From Warburgia ugandensis (Eukaryota; Streptophyta; Magnoliopsida; Canellales; Canellaceae): 64,000 bases of DNA. Position numbers and translations under genes: made by a program. Positions 1 through 14,600 of this stretch are shown here, one piece after another (position 1 is the first letter of the stretch; each line of letters opens with the position of its first letter). The stretch is from positions 78,687,944 to 78,751,943 of the forward strand of contig CP141130.1 of the NCBI GenBank assembly GCA_035236585.1, written 5' to 3'. Below the pieces are notes generated by a model. It made no database searches. It was not told where the DNA came from and worked only from the letters and a program-made list of their open reading frames with translations.

Positions 1-1015
1 CAGCAAAGTTAAACAAATGGAATAATCAAATTAACTACTAATTACATTAAATAAATTCACCTAATTATAACATCCATTATTTTGAAATCCACTACATTAA
101 TAATTAGAAGCATTCATATGCAAGTATAATTGATTTAATACAACACGTATTAATATAATAACAATAAAATAATAATATAGAAGATGTATGCATTAAAAGT
201 CCAAATTCTTACACTCTCCTTTTCAAATACATGTTTCTTTCCCTCGAGTGAAGTTTCCTTCTCTCTTATAGGAATGCAATGCCTATTATAAAAATCTATC
301 TTTTTCTCATAGCCAAAAACACATTTTTCCTTTCTGAAGTGAATGCACTCCCAAAATAGCACATTTCTGACTCTCCTAAGGTGAAGCACTCCCATGCAGT
401 CTATGTAATTAGATTTCTACAAGGTCACACTATACAAGCTAATTAAAGTCATAAATAAAATAGAAGTTGTCTCTACAAGGGATTGCTTGGATAGTAGGTT
501 TCTCATATGTGTATGTGTATGCCCACGCATGTGTGCGATATATTAGAAAGAGAGGATGATGATAAATGAAAGAAATTGCCCACCTTTGGAGTATTTTTTG
601 AGTTTTGAGTTTCTAATATTCTCTCTTCCTTGCTTCTAGTTCTAAGGGTTGGAATTTGGAGTTACTTTTAAGAAAAGAAGAAATGAGTGTTGAATCTCAA
701 CTAGTAGTGGACCAAATAGATTGTTCAAAATTTTGATCCTTTATAAGGTATGTTCTTATATATAAATTCTAGTTTTAAAAACTAATTCACATGATACATG
801 ATGATCAAGATCGCATTTTTAAGTTCTTAATTCAAATCAAGAAAAGTTCTTGAATTTTTGCACATATTTGAATAATGAATGGGCTTAGGCTTAATGAATC
901 TTGGACTTTGGTTTTAACTTAGAGTTGGTCGATGGAACTCAATTGAAGATATCTAAATCATTGGATTTATTTGAAGGGTTGGATTAATGGGCTTAAGCTT
1001 GATTGAACTTAATTT
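1..1015. other. Non-coding duplicated stretch, no gene seen
   Basis: AT-rich DNA shared with copy B. The ORFs here are short, and none resembles a known protein on either strand. The first 211 bases may be the edge of an old LTR-like repeat, judged from copy B, where sequence resembling an Athila LTR end lies just upstream. That link is weak. Confidence 0.5.
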
Positions 1016-1304
1016 TGTGATGGGCTTGAAGGCTAGATTGTGGTTCCCACTAGGCTAGGGTTAGATCGAGACCTTTGATTATGTTTAAGGTTATATCTTG
1101 GAGCCTGCTTGATGACGGCTAGATTTTAACTATCAAATTCACCTTAGGCTAGATCTCAGCATTGGATAGGATAAGGCTAGATCAAAGTCATTGAATACTT
1201 CTTTTAGGCTAGATTTCAGTATGCCTCGTGCTAGGTTTTAGTTGTTGATGTGTTTTTGGGTTACATATTAGCATTCATTAGGCTCGGGCTGGATCTTAGC
1301 TATT
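1016..1304. repeat. Decayed minisatellite, left part (motif like TTAGGCTAGATCTTAG)
   Basis: The words GGCTAGAT and GGCTAG recur every 30-50 bases, with spacers that resemble ATTGAAT. The array resumes at 3358 beyond the inserted solo LTR. It looks like one old tandem array with a unit near 45 bp, now strongly diverged. Confidence 0.6.
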
Positions 1305-3357
1305 TTTAATGACACAAATTTTGAAGATATTTTGTATTACATTTATAACCACAATTAACCATGATGATCTCCATATGCTAGCTAGTTATAGCCTATTTAT
1401 TTTGGAAAATTTTGAAGATTAATAGATATTAAATCACCTTAATAGGTGGTTGGATGTTTTATTTTAATTAAAATATGAAACCAAGGAATTTGTGAGAAAA
1501 ATTAGTATCATTAGATTCTACACTCGAAATGGAATCCAACACCTCAAAGAACACTGAAAACAGAGTTCGTATGAAGAAGTTATAAGCGTCGAAAAATGGA
1601 GGGCATATTTGTACTTTGATTGTAAAACAACTAAGACCCAGAAACACAGGGGGCCGTTTTACTAACGGCACCCCCCTAGGTCGTCTTCCTCCTCCAGCCA
1701 CCGACTTCCAATACCGCCTCTACAAGGCACCACCATTGGGTAGCACTGCCTTCAATGGCTATAAAAGCCCTCTCCCCCCTTCTCTTCGAGCATCTCTTTT
1801 CCAGCTGCTTCAACCCAAAGTTTTGGCAAGGCCTCCATCGGGAAATCCCTTTCTCCCATTTCCCTTGCAATTTCTAGCACTGGCCCAGGTCTTCCCTTCA
1901 GGCCGGCCATTCCCCTTTCTCGGTTTCCCCCATTGTTCCTCTGTTTTCATCGAAAAACTGGGTTTTTCCTTCCTCGTGTTTTTCGGCGTTTAAGGTTTGG
2001 GCGACCTAGAGAAAATGCAAAATCTATGCCCTAGGTACCCTCTTCTTCTCTTTCTGTCTTTCCCCTCCTTTCTGGTCTAGATCCATATCGAATTTGGCAT
2101 TTCCCGGCCAAAAATCGCTAGGGGAGAGCCGGGTTCAACCCGGCTTCACACGAACCAAGCGTCCTGGGGACACTGCATGTAACCTATGCTTGGGATGCTC
2201 CCCTGGGACGAGCTTCAAGCATGCGATCGTGCGGACGCGGTCCCAGGTTTGACTGGGACGCACGAGCGCCTTGAGAGTTGAGAGGTGCCGCGTCAGTGCC
2301 GAAGACGCATCCGTGCGACGTTGTCCAGGACGCACACCCTTTCGAGGACATATCCATAGTTGTTGTGGAGGCTATGGTGGACTGGTCTCTAAATACCGAA
2401 GACACATGATTCAGAGGTGTTATGGTCGTGAGCATAGTTGGCCCTATGATTTCGATTGGATTGATATGCATATAGCATTGAGAAGGTCATAAACGAGTAC
2501 TCGTGACCAGTCGGTTTGATATGGTTACTGACTCATCAGCTTAAGTTCCAAGTGGGCAGATCGCCGAATGAGGCAGCCTGCAGTGGGAACAAAACCAAAA
2601 GACTATGTTCATGATACTTATAATAATGCCAGCATCTGCTTGAATGACGACTATTTTAAGAGTTTCATGATTATTATATTTTACTCGTTGGTTTGATGTG
2701 TTGTTGAGATCTTCTTACATGGATACTATTAATTTCTACTTTATGATGTTAGTCATGTCTATATCGTTGAATACTAGATTTTTGGTAAAGGATTTCATGA
2801 TTGAAATTGCATCAATGAGCTTACATTTTATGCATAAATACGTGTGTTTGCACAAAATGGAGTCACTGATGTTTTACATGAAAAGCTCTTTGAATAGTGC
2901 ATGTTGCCTGCCGAGTTTTCAAAATAGTAGTATCAAATCACCTACCGGGTATGAGAAATACTCACCAAAATATGTGATTTTTATAGATTAACTCTAAAAG
3001 AATTAGAAGAAGCATCAAGAAATGTTAGTGCTATGATTAAGTAAATGAGGAGAAGACACGTATAAATGTAAGTATATGATTCACCATTTGAACATGTATC
3101 TGTAGTTATTACAGTTGGACTGTGCGCTATGATTGGATAAACCTGGGAAGACATTTATGATTTTTCTTTATTTCCAAAATTTCCTTATTCATCTTGAAGG
3201 TAAATGACACTCGGGCTTTTAAAAAATGAATTTAAAACAAAAGGATTTTTCGCTACATTGCACTGTTTTTCTAAAAGGGTTTTCAAATAGGGATCGATCC
3301 CGCTCTAGGAATTAGTTATTGCATTTAAAAATGCATATGAAAACCCAGGTCGTCACA
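1305..3357 (+). mobile_element. Solo LTR, Ty3/gypsy-like (copy A)
   Basis: This is an LTR fossil with no internal region. It ends in GTCGTCACA and is flanked on both sides by the 5-bp target duplication CTATT (1300-1304 and 3358-3362). A TATA-like GGCTATAAAAGCC lies near 1758. The twin at 55375-58561 starts with canonical TGTAATGACA and is longer (3.19 kb against 2.05 kb). The target duplications on both copies show that the LTR was already solo before the segmental duplication. Family placement rests on LTR style and size only. Confidence 0.75.
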
Positions 3358-3535
3358 CTATTGAATTGTATTTTTAGGCTAGATCTTAGGCCTAGATTGC
3401 TAGAGTTAGATCTAGGCTGTTGAGTGTAGTTTTTAGGCTAGGATAGGCTAAATCTAATCTATTGAATTGTGTTATTAGGCTAGATCTTAACATCTACTAG
3501 GATAGGCCTAGATCTAAACCATTAATCTCTTTTGT
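3358..3535. repeat. Decayed minisatellite, right part
   Basis: The GGCTAGATCTTA motif recurs at about 3375, 3437 and 3478 with diverged spacers. It continues the array interrupted by the solo LTR. Confidence 0.55.
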
Positions 3536-4188
3536 TTTGAATGGGACTCAATTATTTGTAATATATTTAGAGCCCTATTTGATTTAGGACTTAGAAATAA
3601 ATTAGAGGCAATAGGGTAGTTCTTTCTATTCTAGGTGGGGCCCACTTGTTTTGGTTTCTCTCTTTTGCATTAATTATTTAGACACCAAAATTTCTCTCTC
3701 TTTTATTCCCATAACTTGGAATCCAAAGAGGAGGAGGTGCCATTTTCAATGTTAAACGAGTCCCACTTCATATTCCAAGTTAGAGGGTACACAACACATT
3801 AGGTATTCCCCAAAGAGAATAAGCAATCATAAAACATGATAGCACTAGGTACCCCTGGAAGAGCAAGTAGCTATAGAGGAAATATCTCATTGGGTACTCT
3901 CAACAATGTAAGCAAGGATAGATAAAAAATCATGGGGTTCTCTCAAAAGAGTAAATAAGCACGTAGAGAGTAGTTTTTTCTACCTTGATTAAAGAACCCC
4001 AACTGCAAATCTCCTAGAAAATTCTCAGAGCTCTCTTCTTGTATTTCACTCTATTTCTTCTTATGTGTCTAAGTGTGTTTTAGGCTCTTGAGTTGGAGGG
4101 TATTAATAGGCTTTAGAAGTCCTAGAACTTAGGGAACATGGGTGAGTGTGGAGCTAAGTAAGGGTCAATTTTTACATGTGTGTGTGTG
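3536..4188. other. Non-coding, nothing recognised
   Basis: Shared with copy B. It has no ORF of note and ends in a short GT microsatellite that was the target for the TRIM. Confidence 0.5.
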
Positions 4189-6205
<2,017 letters not shown>

Positions 6206-6629
6206 CCACTTAGCTTGTTATGGTTAGGAAATTCCTCTTCTTTTCAAATGTATACTTCTAATAAAAGAAAATAAATAAATAATATAAAAATCAAAAGTTG
6301 AGAGAAACGATAGAGGAATGTCCCTCACATCACAATTATGTCTTTCCTCTTCCTCTCCATTATCGTCTGAACTCGACCCAACCCTCTTCTTCTTTTAGGC
6401 ATTGCAAATGCAAAAATCCACTTAACTAGCCATGGTTAGGAAAATCCTCTTCTTTTCAAATTTATACTTCTAAAAACAAAAAAAATATATTATAAAAATA
6501 AAAAGTTGAGATAAACAACAGAGGAATGTCTGTCATAGTACAACTATGGCTTTCCTTTTCCTCTCCGTTATCGTTTGAACTCGACCCAACCCTCTTCTTT
6601 TTTTAGCCATTGCAAAGGCAAAAAAGTAT
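6206..6629. repeat. Two-copy tandem repeat, unit 212 bp
   Basis: Unit 1 (6206-6417) and unit 2 (6418-6629) both start CCACTTA. They share the words GGTTAGGAAA, CCTCTTCTTTTCAAAT and GAACTCGACCCAACCCTC. The second unit runs directly into the MITE at 6630. The same arrangement is present in copy B. Confidence 0.85.
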
Positions 6630-7496
6630 GGCATTTTTGCAAAAAAGTCCAATGCATTTTAGTTTTATAAATTTGCCATTGAGTTTTCATAAGCTTTGCA
6701 AAATTACCATTCTGTTAGTTTTTCATCCTCCTTCCTTATTAGCTTTTTTTTAAATTCCAATATTACCCTTACTCTATTTCGAATTTAAGTTTTATACTTT
6801 AGAATAGTAACCCATGATTAAGTTACCAAATTTGGTCGCTAAGTTCAATGACTTCCCAATAGAGTGTTTCAATAAAAGATAGTATGTAACACAATTCAAT
6901 AATAAGGAATCTAATAGTACAATTATATCTCAACAAAAACTAATCACTAGTGAGATATTCAATTGTAAACATACAATGTTTACCAACTTGCACAACAGTA
7001 TTTGTTAAGTTTCTTCAATAAAATTCAACAATTTAAACTTTAATTTCTCACTAAAACTGAAATAAAACTCTTTCTAATACAAATTAGAACATAATAAATG
7101 CTTTGGATCAATAAAAATACAATAAATTAAGAAGAATTCAAGTTTAAACCATAAGAAAAACATTGTTACTGTTAATGCAAACAGCGACGAGTAACAGACT
7201 TTAAACTCTTCAATTGAATGACAATTTGATATCTAGGACTTGGGTCTTCTTCTTCTCAATTTCTTCTATCTAGCATGATCAATTTTGGAGATTTTCATTA
7301 GTTAATAAAGTGAAAAATCGTGCGTAAAATCCTCTTGTTTAACGTAGTCCATTTGCTAAAGGATAATATCAAAATATCATAAAAACTAACTAGGAGGAGG
7401 ATAGAAAACTAAAAAAATGTAATTTTGCAAAGCTCATGAAAAATAAATGACAAATTTGTAAAATTCACAAAACATTGGACTTTTTTGCAAAAAACC
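6630..7496. mobile_element. Non-autonomous DNA transposon (Mutator-like MITE), copy A
   Basis: Inverted arms of about 100 bp bound an 867-bp element. The left arm reads GCAAAAAAGTCCAATG, then AATTTGCCATTGAG and CTTTGCAAAATTAC. The right arm carries the same words reversed and complemented, ending near 7496. Long TIRs without a transposase suggest a Mutator-like MITE. The flanks are A-rich and only weakly suggest a 9-bp target duplication. The copy B element (61816-62682) has exactly the same length. Confidence 0.75.
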
Positions 7497-7661
7497 AAAA
7501 AAATAGAAGGCAGATTTTGGTCTTGTTAGGTTTCAACCATTTTGCTCGAAACCAAAACCCATAGTTCTTCTTGTTTCTGTCTCCACTTTAGGATTTCAGC
7601 CATGGAAGAGGTAGAATATTGTCACTTGACTAGGTCCCTTATCTAGTGCATGTTCCATTGA
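7497..7661. other. Spacer before the short ORF
   Basis: It contains an ATG context (CAGCCATGGAAGAG at 7598) whose frame closes after about 15 codons. Nothing else is recognised. Confidence 0.4.
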
Positions 7662-7797
7662 ATGACGTCGAAAGAGGACGAGGTGAAGGTTGCTACGGAG
7701 AATAGGGTGCTTATTACGACAGCGTCGAAAGAGGAGGTGAACAAGCCCGATGGTAAGGCGATTGAGGTTTTCACAATGGGGTTTATGAGTTGGGTGT

Positions 7798-7857
<60 letters not shown>

Positions 7858-7892
7858 CAGTTCCCATTGTTGTTGAGACTGGAAAAGAGTAG
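7662..7892 (+). CDS. Short ORF of unknown function, present in both duplicate copies
   Basis: I do not recognise this. It opens MTSKEDEVKVATENRVLI and continues with a charged stretch, then a hydrophobic MGFMSWVFF, and runs into a CT microsatellite translated as SL repeats. After the CT tract comes TTGCAG, which looks like a splice acceptor, so the real coding part, if any, may be only the first 45 or so codons, or the tract may be an intron end. The copy B version at 62848 keeps the same frame with a handful of changes despite a much shorter CT tract. It may be a relic of a gene exon. Coding status is doubtful. Confidence 0.25.
7799..7855. repeat. Microsatellite (CT)n
   Basis: About 28 CT units. 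Copy B has about 15 (62984-63015), a clear length difference between the duplicates. Confidence 0.97.
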
Positions 7893-8195
7893 TTATAGAA
7901 TCGAATATCACTAATTTTTTATTAGCTTGTTGTGATTCAATAGATTATATTTGTAGAATTTTACACTCGCCGCCAGTAGATAATATTTCAATTTGGCGCA
8001 TGGCTTGCCATGCTTCAACAGATGTTTTTTTAGCTTGATGTGCTTCAATAGATTATAGCACATACCCTAATATTTTAGCTTATTGTTAATTTTCTTCAAT
8101 CGGTATGCTACTCAGATCTCCTTAAGGAATCACAGTGGCCCACCACCTCCTCCTGGTTAGTCTTATTACATACATCTACTCATAGCGGGTGGTTT
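7893..8195. other. Non-coding, nothing recognised
   Basis: A short duplicated spacer between the CT-repeat ORF and the gypsy fossil. There is no ORF or repeat that I can name. Confidence 0.4.
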
Positions 8196-9800
8196 TCACA
8201 GTGTACAAGGCTGATCCACTTGTTGGTAATTAGTTAATCTTGTATATGAAATAAAAGCATAAATGTGCAATCTCTTTATATATGAAATAAAAGCATAAAT
8301 GTGAATCCTCGTAAAAGATTTGAAATCTGCAAACCATCTTTTTAGTGGCGGGATTGTACTAGCGTTCAGAAAACCCACAATGTGAAAAATTCTCACCTTC
8401 CTTGAGGCCCTGACCATTGGGTGTCTTTGAGTAAAGTCCTAACCCTTTTTGCTATGTTGGTTTGAACTTCAATAGGTTCCATGGCCCCATGGATCTTAAG
8501 GCCAAGAGGTATTCCAGGATGCATGCCATTTTCTTCATTGTGACGGAGATGGCAGGATTGTCACTGTGGGAGAGGGAATCTTTTCCTTCGCTCCTTTGCC
8601 GATATCTTCTGACATGGTTCTTCAACGGTGAACCGTCTTGATGGTGTTTCCTTCATCATGAGTGGTGGAAGCTGAGGAAACTTCTACCATGTACCAGCCC
8701 TCAATGGTGACCATCCTTCCACAACTAATAAATTTCACCTTCTAATGCAAAGTAGAGCGGACGGAGCCCACCGAATGGATCTAGGTTTGCTCGAACAATA
8801 TTTTGAAAGATGATTTGATGTCCATACATGGAATGCAGCAGAAATGGTGGCTAGCCCAACCACAATCTTAGTAAATAGTATTCCCAGGTCACATCTCTTA
8901 GAACTGCCACAAGCCAGCATTGACAGATCTGTCGGTTGACTCCTTCGGGTCGACTCCCAGGCAAGAGACAGTTTTGATCATTACAATTTATGCATGAACC
9001 ATTGTCAATAAGGGCACGATTATCTCAATCATGTGATTGGTGAATGTCTTCCTTTGTCAACGAGTTCGTTGCTCGAGAAGGTGCTGCTTTTGAGAGACTA
9101 GGTAGTGCCGCAATAACTGCCAACTGTTAAGGAGTAGTCTCAATTGGGATGACTGCATTATTATTCTCTTTCACGACTGCTTCCCAATGTTTTCGGATGC
9201 TTAAGTAATCCCAAGATAGAAATTCTGTGTCTGAGTCTTCTTCAGTTGCTAAATCACTTTGTCATTGGGAGCTGTAGGTGGAACAAGATCTTGCTCACGA
9301 TTTTCCCCTTGGACCAGTGCAGTGGGCCTCTCGACCATTAGATTGGAGACTCAACAAATTATCTCTACCATGGTAGCATTCACTTCATCATTGTTAGTAA
9401 GATCGAAGGCTTCTTAGATGACCCAAAATATGTGAAAGTGAAGTCCTGATCATTGCTACTGTCGAAATCGTACATGGATATTGGGTACTTGACCATGACA
9501 CAGTTATCATCTGAACTACCACGTATGATACCTTGTCAACCTTAGTTGGTTCTCTGCCCTTATCTTGGGTCCTTTCACCTTTGAGTGTGAGGACTTTGAA
9601 GCAGATACAAAAACTACATGTATTATTCTTCGTAGTTGATTTCATTAGGAGAAAATCTAATATAAGACCAACTATATTGGAATGGGAATCTATTTTCAAA
9701 TGAGAAGGGCACTTTGACACGGGAATAGCAAAACTTGGACTTATCAATGGAGACTGATTTTGTCGCTGCACTTTGCTATGTATGAGTACTTTATCCATGT
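8196..9800 (-). mobile_element. Ty3/gypsy fossil, gag-pol protease-side region
   Basis: Minus-strand translations in several frames recall the protease side of Tat-like Ty3/gypsy polyproteins. There is an aspartic-protease-like ALIDNGSC near 9010, a stretch like LHQKVKFISCGRMVTIEG near 8720-8760, and GMHPGIPLG near 8520. It is badly broken, with many interruptions. I see no LTRs. The same region enters the window at the end of copy B. It is old, judging from the decay. Confidence 0.55.
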
Positions 9801-11181
9801 GTTATCTTTCCTTTCCTGCTCTGTTTTGTTTTCTATATTTTTTTCTCAAGGAATGGTATATACAGATTGTTAAACTTGCGGTTCACAGCCAGCCCCGTTC
9901 ATTTTGTTTCCTAATACTTACCTTGGCCTTGTTTAGTTGTTCCAATATATAAAGGGATCATCAACAAGTAAGGAAACATCCACTATTTCAATGCTTCCGA
10001 TCAAATGCAACGCAAAAGGAGTTGGACATGCTGTGACATGAAGTCAAAGTAATTACGAACCTTGATGTATCTAGATCTCTTAGAAAACCGTGCTTTATCC
10101 CGAACGGTTACCCAGCCAAGTTTACGACCCTCCAAGATGAAGAAAGAAGTGCAACAAAAAGAACCAAATAAGTCTTCAAAGAATCACATTCTGTGCTTAA
10201 GAATCTTGAGATCAAGTTCTTTGAAAAATTCCAAGGGGTCTCCTCTAACGCTATTAAGTGGTTATCGAGTCCCTCTTAGGCCCCTTAAAGAATGGGTCAA
10301 TTTTGGTGCATTAAGCAAATTTCCTCCTCCGAAGCCTTGGGAGTCTTATTCTCGCATATGCTCAGCTCAGGCAATCTGGCAGCATTTGAATTGGAATCAC
10401 TGAGAAAAATCTCGTCGTTCAGTTCGTTGACCAGCAGGGAGTGGTTTGAGTAATTTTGGCCTTCTTGGACACTGCGGCCCCATTCAATACTCACTACCGT
10501 TCCAAAAGAAAATTTCAAAAAAAAAATGTCTGAGAGGAGGCAGCTGACTTTACATCTCTGCTATCCGTGGATAATGATAGAATTCCTTGTTGTTGGCAGC
10601 TTAGTTCTACTTCAATTTCATCTCTGCTATATCTCTCTAGCTCTGCCATGCATTTGACATGTCTTTACAGTATTACTTGACAACCAATAGAATCTTAAAT
10701 AATTGAGAGTATTATGAAATAATTTTTTATCATCAGTTCTGAATTTTGACACCACAATATGCCAATTACAGCTTATTCTGGTTCTGTTGATCTTCAGATT
10801 TAAATATCACAATACTCCAATTACAACTGTTGATCTGCAGATTTAACATCTCGAGACTGCACTGTCATCTTGAATTCTAGAATGTCCAGTGAGGAACTTT
10901 TACATTGAATCCTCACGAGTATCACAAATGAAAGAAAAGTCACAGCTAGAGCTAAATATCATCTCTATGACAGCTTTTCTGCTGAAGTATTCCTCTCTCA
11001 AGTCATGTATTTGATACGTACCAGTTTAAGCTGCGCTGGTTTTCCTTGAATATGCTGAAATCAGTTGGAGATATCAATTTACAAGTTCCTCACTGGGCAT
11101 TGTAAGATGATGTCAAAACATTTAGTTTACAACTAGACTCAGATTTATCTCAAATACCCAGGCAGAAAGAATGATGAAGGA
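9801..11181. other. No gene recognised
   Basis: A 113-codon plus-strand ORF (10062-10403) and a 73-codon minus-strand ORF (10297-10518) overlap here. Neither has a recognisable motif or codon-level sign of being real. The region is probably intergenic or decayed repeat. Confidence 0.4.
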
Positions 11182-11186
11182 ACCTT

Positions 11187-11654
11187 TGTTGGGGATTTAC
11201 AGTCCCCGCCCAAGATCAAGCATACACAAAAAACAAATTTTATGTGGTTCAACCAAAAATGCCTGCGTCTATGGGAGGAGAACAAATTCACTAAAAGAGA
11301 GGGAGTATTAGAGGGTATTTACAAACGAAAAATGTAGGTAATGGTGTAATATATCGATTTTCAGCTCCTCCCTATTTATAGGGTTTCTAGAGCTTTATTT
11401 TCAACAAAAAACCATTCAAAGTCTTTGGAGGGTGCCGTAATAGTTGACAACAAGGCCGAAGGCGGGCCTGCACACCACACCCGATACAGATTCAAAGAAA
11501 AAAGGCAGGCTGCCTTTAGGTAGTAGGGGACTCTTTCATTAGGGAAGGGAAGAAGGGGTACCTTTCTTGACATCGGTGGCAGCGCCCACCACAGTTGACA
11601 TTGATGGGTGCCAGAATTGTAAGGCAGCGACCGTCAAATGGGACTAGACTAACA
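11187..11654 (-). repeat. Copia LTR, left (3' LTR of the minus-strand element)
   Basis: 468 bp, TGTTGGGG to CTAACA. It shares with the right LTR a TATA-like CTATTTATAGGG and the word TTCAACAAAAAACCATTC. Confidence 0.92.
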
Positions 11655-14600
11655 AGTCTCCCCCTCCAGGCCCATTAACTAAAGGAAGTTTCTTCACGCA
11701 TGGACTTCTAGTAGAAGCCCATCCATGCCAATTCCTTGCAAATATTGAACTTGCTTCGAGGTAATGCTTTTGTCATCATATTCGAACTATTGTCGTTAGT
11801 ATGAATCTTCTCAAACTCTAATCACTTCAAGTCTAAAAAATCACGTATCCAGTGATACCGAACATCAATGTGTTTTGACCTCCCATGAAAAGTAGAATTC
11901 TTGCTAAGGTGTATAACACTTTGACTATTGCAAAATAACGCATACCTCTTCTATATAAAGCCAAGTTTATTCACAAACTTCTTCATCCATAGTAACTCTT
12001 TACAAACCTCTGTCACAACAATAAACTCAGCCTTTGTCGTAGACAAGGCAACACACTTCTGTAACTTCGACTTCCATGACATAACTCCCCCTACAAAAGT
12101 AATCAAGTAACCTAAAGTAGACTTCCTCATATCAATATCACCAGTCATATCTAAATCAGTGTAGCCCTCAAGCAAGGACTTACCAATGCCAAATCCCAAA
12201 CACAACTTGGAAGTACCATGTAGATATCTTAATATCCACTTCACTACATTCCAATGCTCTTTTCTTGGATTTGATAGAAAACGGTTCACTGTACTAACTA
12301 CATATGCAATATCTAGTCTGGTGCATACCATGGCATATATAAGACTGCCGACAGCTGAAGCATAAGGAACATCTTGCATGTATTCCTTTCTCAGTATCAC
12401 TCACTGGAACTTGATTCTTACTAAGCTTAAAGCGAGTAACAAAAGGTGTACTAACAACTTTAGCTTTATCCATGTGAAATCGCTGAAGTACTTTTTCTAT
12501 GTACTTCTCCTGAGACAGCCATAACCGCTTATTCCTCCAGTCACGAACAATAGAAATCTCGAGAATCTGTCTCAAAGGTCCAAAGTTTTTCATAGCAAAG
12601 ATTTTGTTCAGCTTCTTTAATTGACTGATCCTTGAAGAGCTGCGTCCAACAATAAGCATATCGTAGACATAGAGTAGCAAGATGACAAAATCATCCTCTA
12701 AGAATCTTTGTACAAACACACAGTGATTTGAAGTAGTCTTTCTATAACCCTGTTGGGATATGAACTGCTCAAACTTTTTGTACCACTGTCGGGAGCCTAT
12801 TTCAAGCCATATAGACTCTTCTTCAGCTTACAGACATACTCATCCTTGCCTTTATTAATAAAACCTTTTGATTGCTCCATATATATCTCCTCCTCTAAGT
12901 TACCATAGAGGAATGATGTCTTCACATCCATCTGCTCAACCTCCAGATCAAAGTTTACAGCCAAAACCAATACAACTCGGATTAAAGACATTTTGACCAC
13001 AGGAGAAAATATCTCCTCGAAATCAACACCTTTTTTTTTACCAAAGTCTTTCACCACAAGTCTAACTTTGTATCATGGTCATGAAATGTCATCCTTGTAC
13101 TTCACCCTACAAATCCACCAATCCTTCAAAGCTTGTCTGCCCTTAGGTAATCTTACCCACTCAAAAGTGTGGTTGTCTTATAAGGATTTCATCTCTTCCT
13201 TCATAAATGCAATCCACTTTGCATTCTCTTCACTTTCAACTGCCTCTGTGTAGTTCTCAAGCTCTCCCCCGTAAATAAGGAGCACGTACTCATCTGGTGA
13301 ATACTGAGTGGAGGGTTAATGATCTCTCAAACTTCGTCTCATTGAAATTGTTGGCTCCTCAATAGGAACCTCTTGCTGAACATCATTAGCCTCTGACAAA
13401 ACATCCATGTCTTTAGCAACTTCATGCTCACCCTCAGCCTGATCATCTTGAACATCAGCTGGCGCACCACCATGGTCATTAACGCCATCTACATCTAGCA
13501 TATGTGAAATAAGAACTAGATCTAAATCAGTCAGAGTATCAGAACTTTGATTTTCTGATCATTCGGTTTTGTCAATGTGTTCAATGGTTTGGTCTTCCAT
13601 AAAGACCACGTCACGGCTCCTAACTAGCTTCTTTACAATAGGATCATATATCTTGTAGCCAAGTTCATCCTGCTCGTAGCCGATGAAAACACATTGTTTG
13701 GTCTTGACGTCTAGTTTGGACCTCTCATCTTTGGGTATATGTGCAAATGCTTTGTACCCAAATACCCGCAAGTGATCGTAAGAGACATCTTTTCCATACC
13801 ATAGCTTGTCAAGAACATCTGCATTCAAGACAATAATTAGAGATAAGTTAATAACATAGGCTAATGTGTATACCTCCTCACCCTAGAAGGAACTAGGTAG
13901 CATAGCTTCAAAAAGCAAGCATCTAACCCTCTCCATCAATGTCCTGTTCTTCCTTTCTGCTAAACCATTTAGCTGGGGAGTCTTCGGAGGAGTCCTTTGA
14001 TGTCTGATCCCTTGTTGCTTACAATAAGCATCAAATGGTCTACAGTACTCGCTACCATTGTCTATACAAATACATTTCAGCTTCTTTCCTGTTTGACACT
14101 CAACAAAAGCTTAAAACTCTTTAAATTTGTCAAGCACCTGATCCTTAGATTTCAAAACATAGACCTAGAGTTTTCTAGAATAATCATCAATAAAGGTAAC
14201 AAAATATAATGCACCACCAAGTGTTTGTACCTTCATAGGACCGCATACATTTGAATGTACTAATTCAAGCATGCCTGGCTTCTTGGAAGAAGGATGGCTT
14301 TTGAAGGAAACCCGTTGCTGCATTCCGGCAAGACAATGATCACACTTGCTCAACTTTGCAGCTTTGAGACCTGAAAGCAAATTCTCTCTTGACTAGACAA
14401 CTTAGTCCTTTCTCACTCATGTGACTGAGCTGCCTGTGTCACAAATCTGAAGAACAAGCAACATCAACCGCGTTCATAGAGTTAATAGGAATCAAAGCTT
14501 GTATCACATACAAGCTTCGATTCCTATTAACTCTATGAATGCGGCTAGATGATTTCTTTCCTCTAGCAACCATAAGCGCTCCTTTAGAGAGCTTCCACTG

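Noticed and set aside
10062-10518. Overlapping ORFs of 113 and 73 codons
   Set aside because: No motif, no homology that I can recall, and opposite strands overlap. Kept only as an unassigned stretch.
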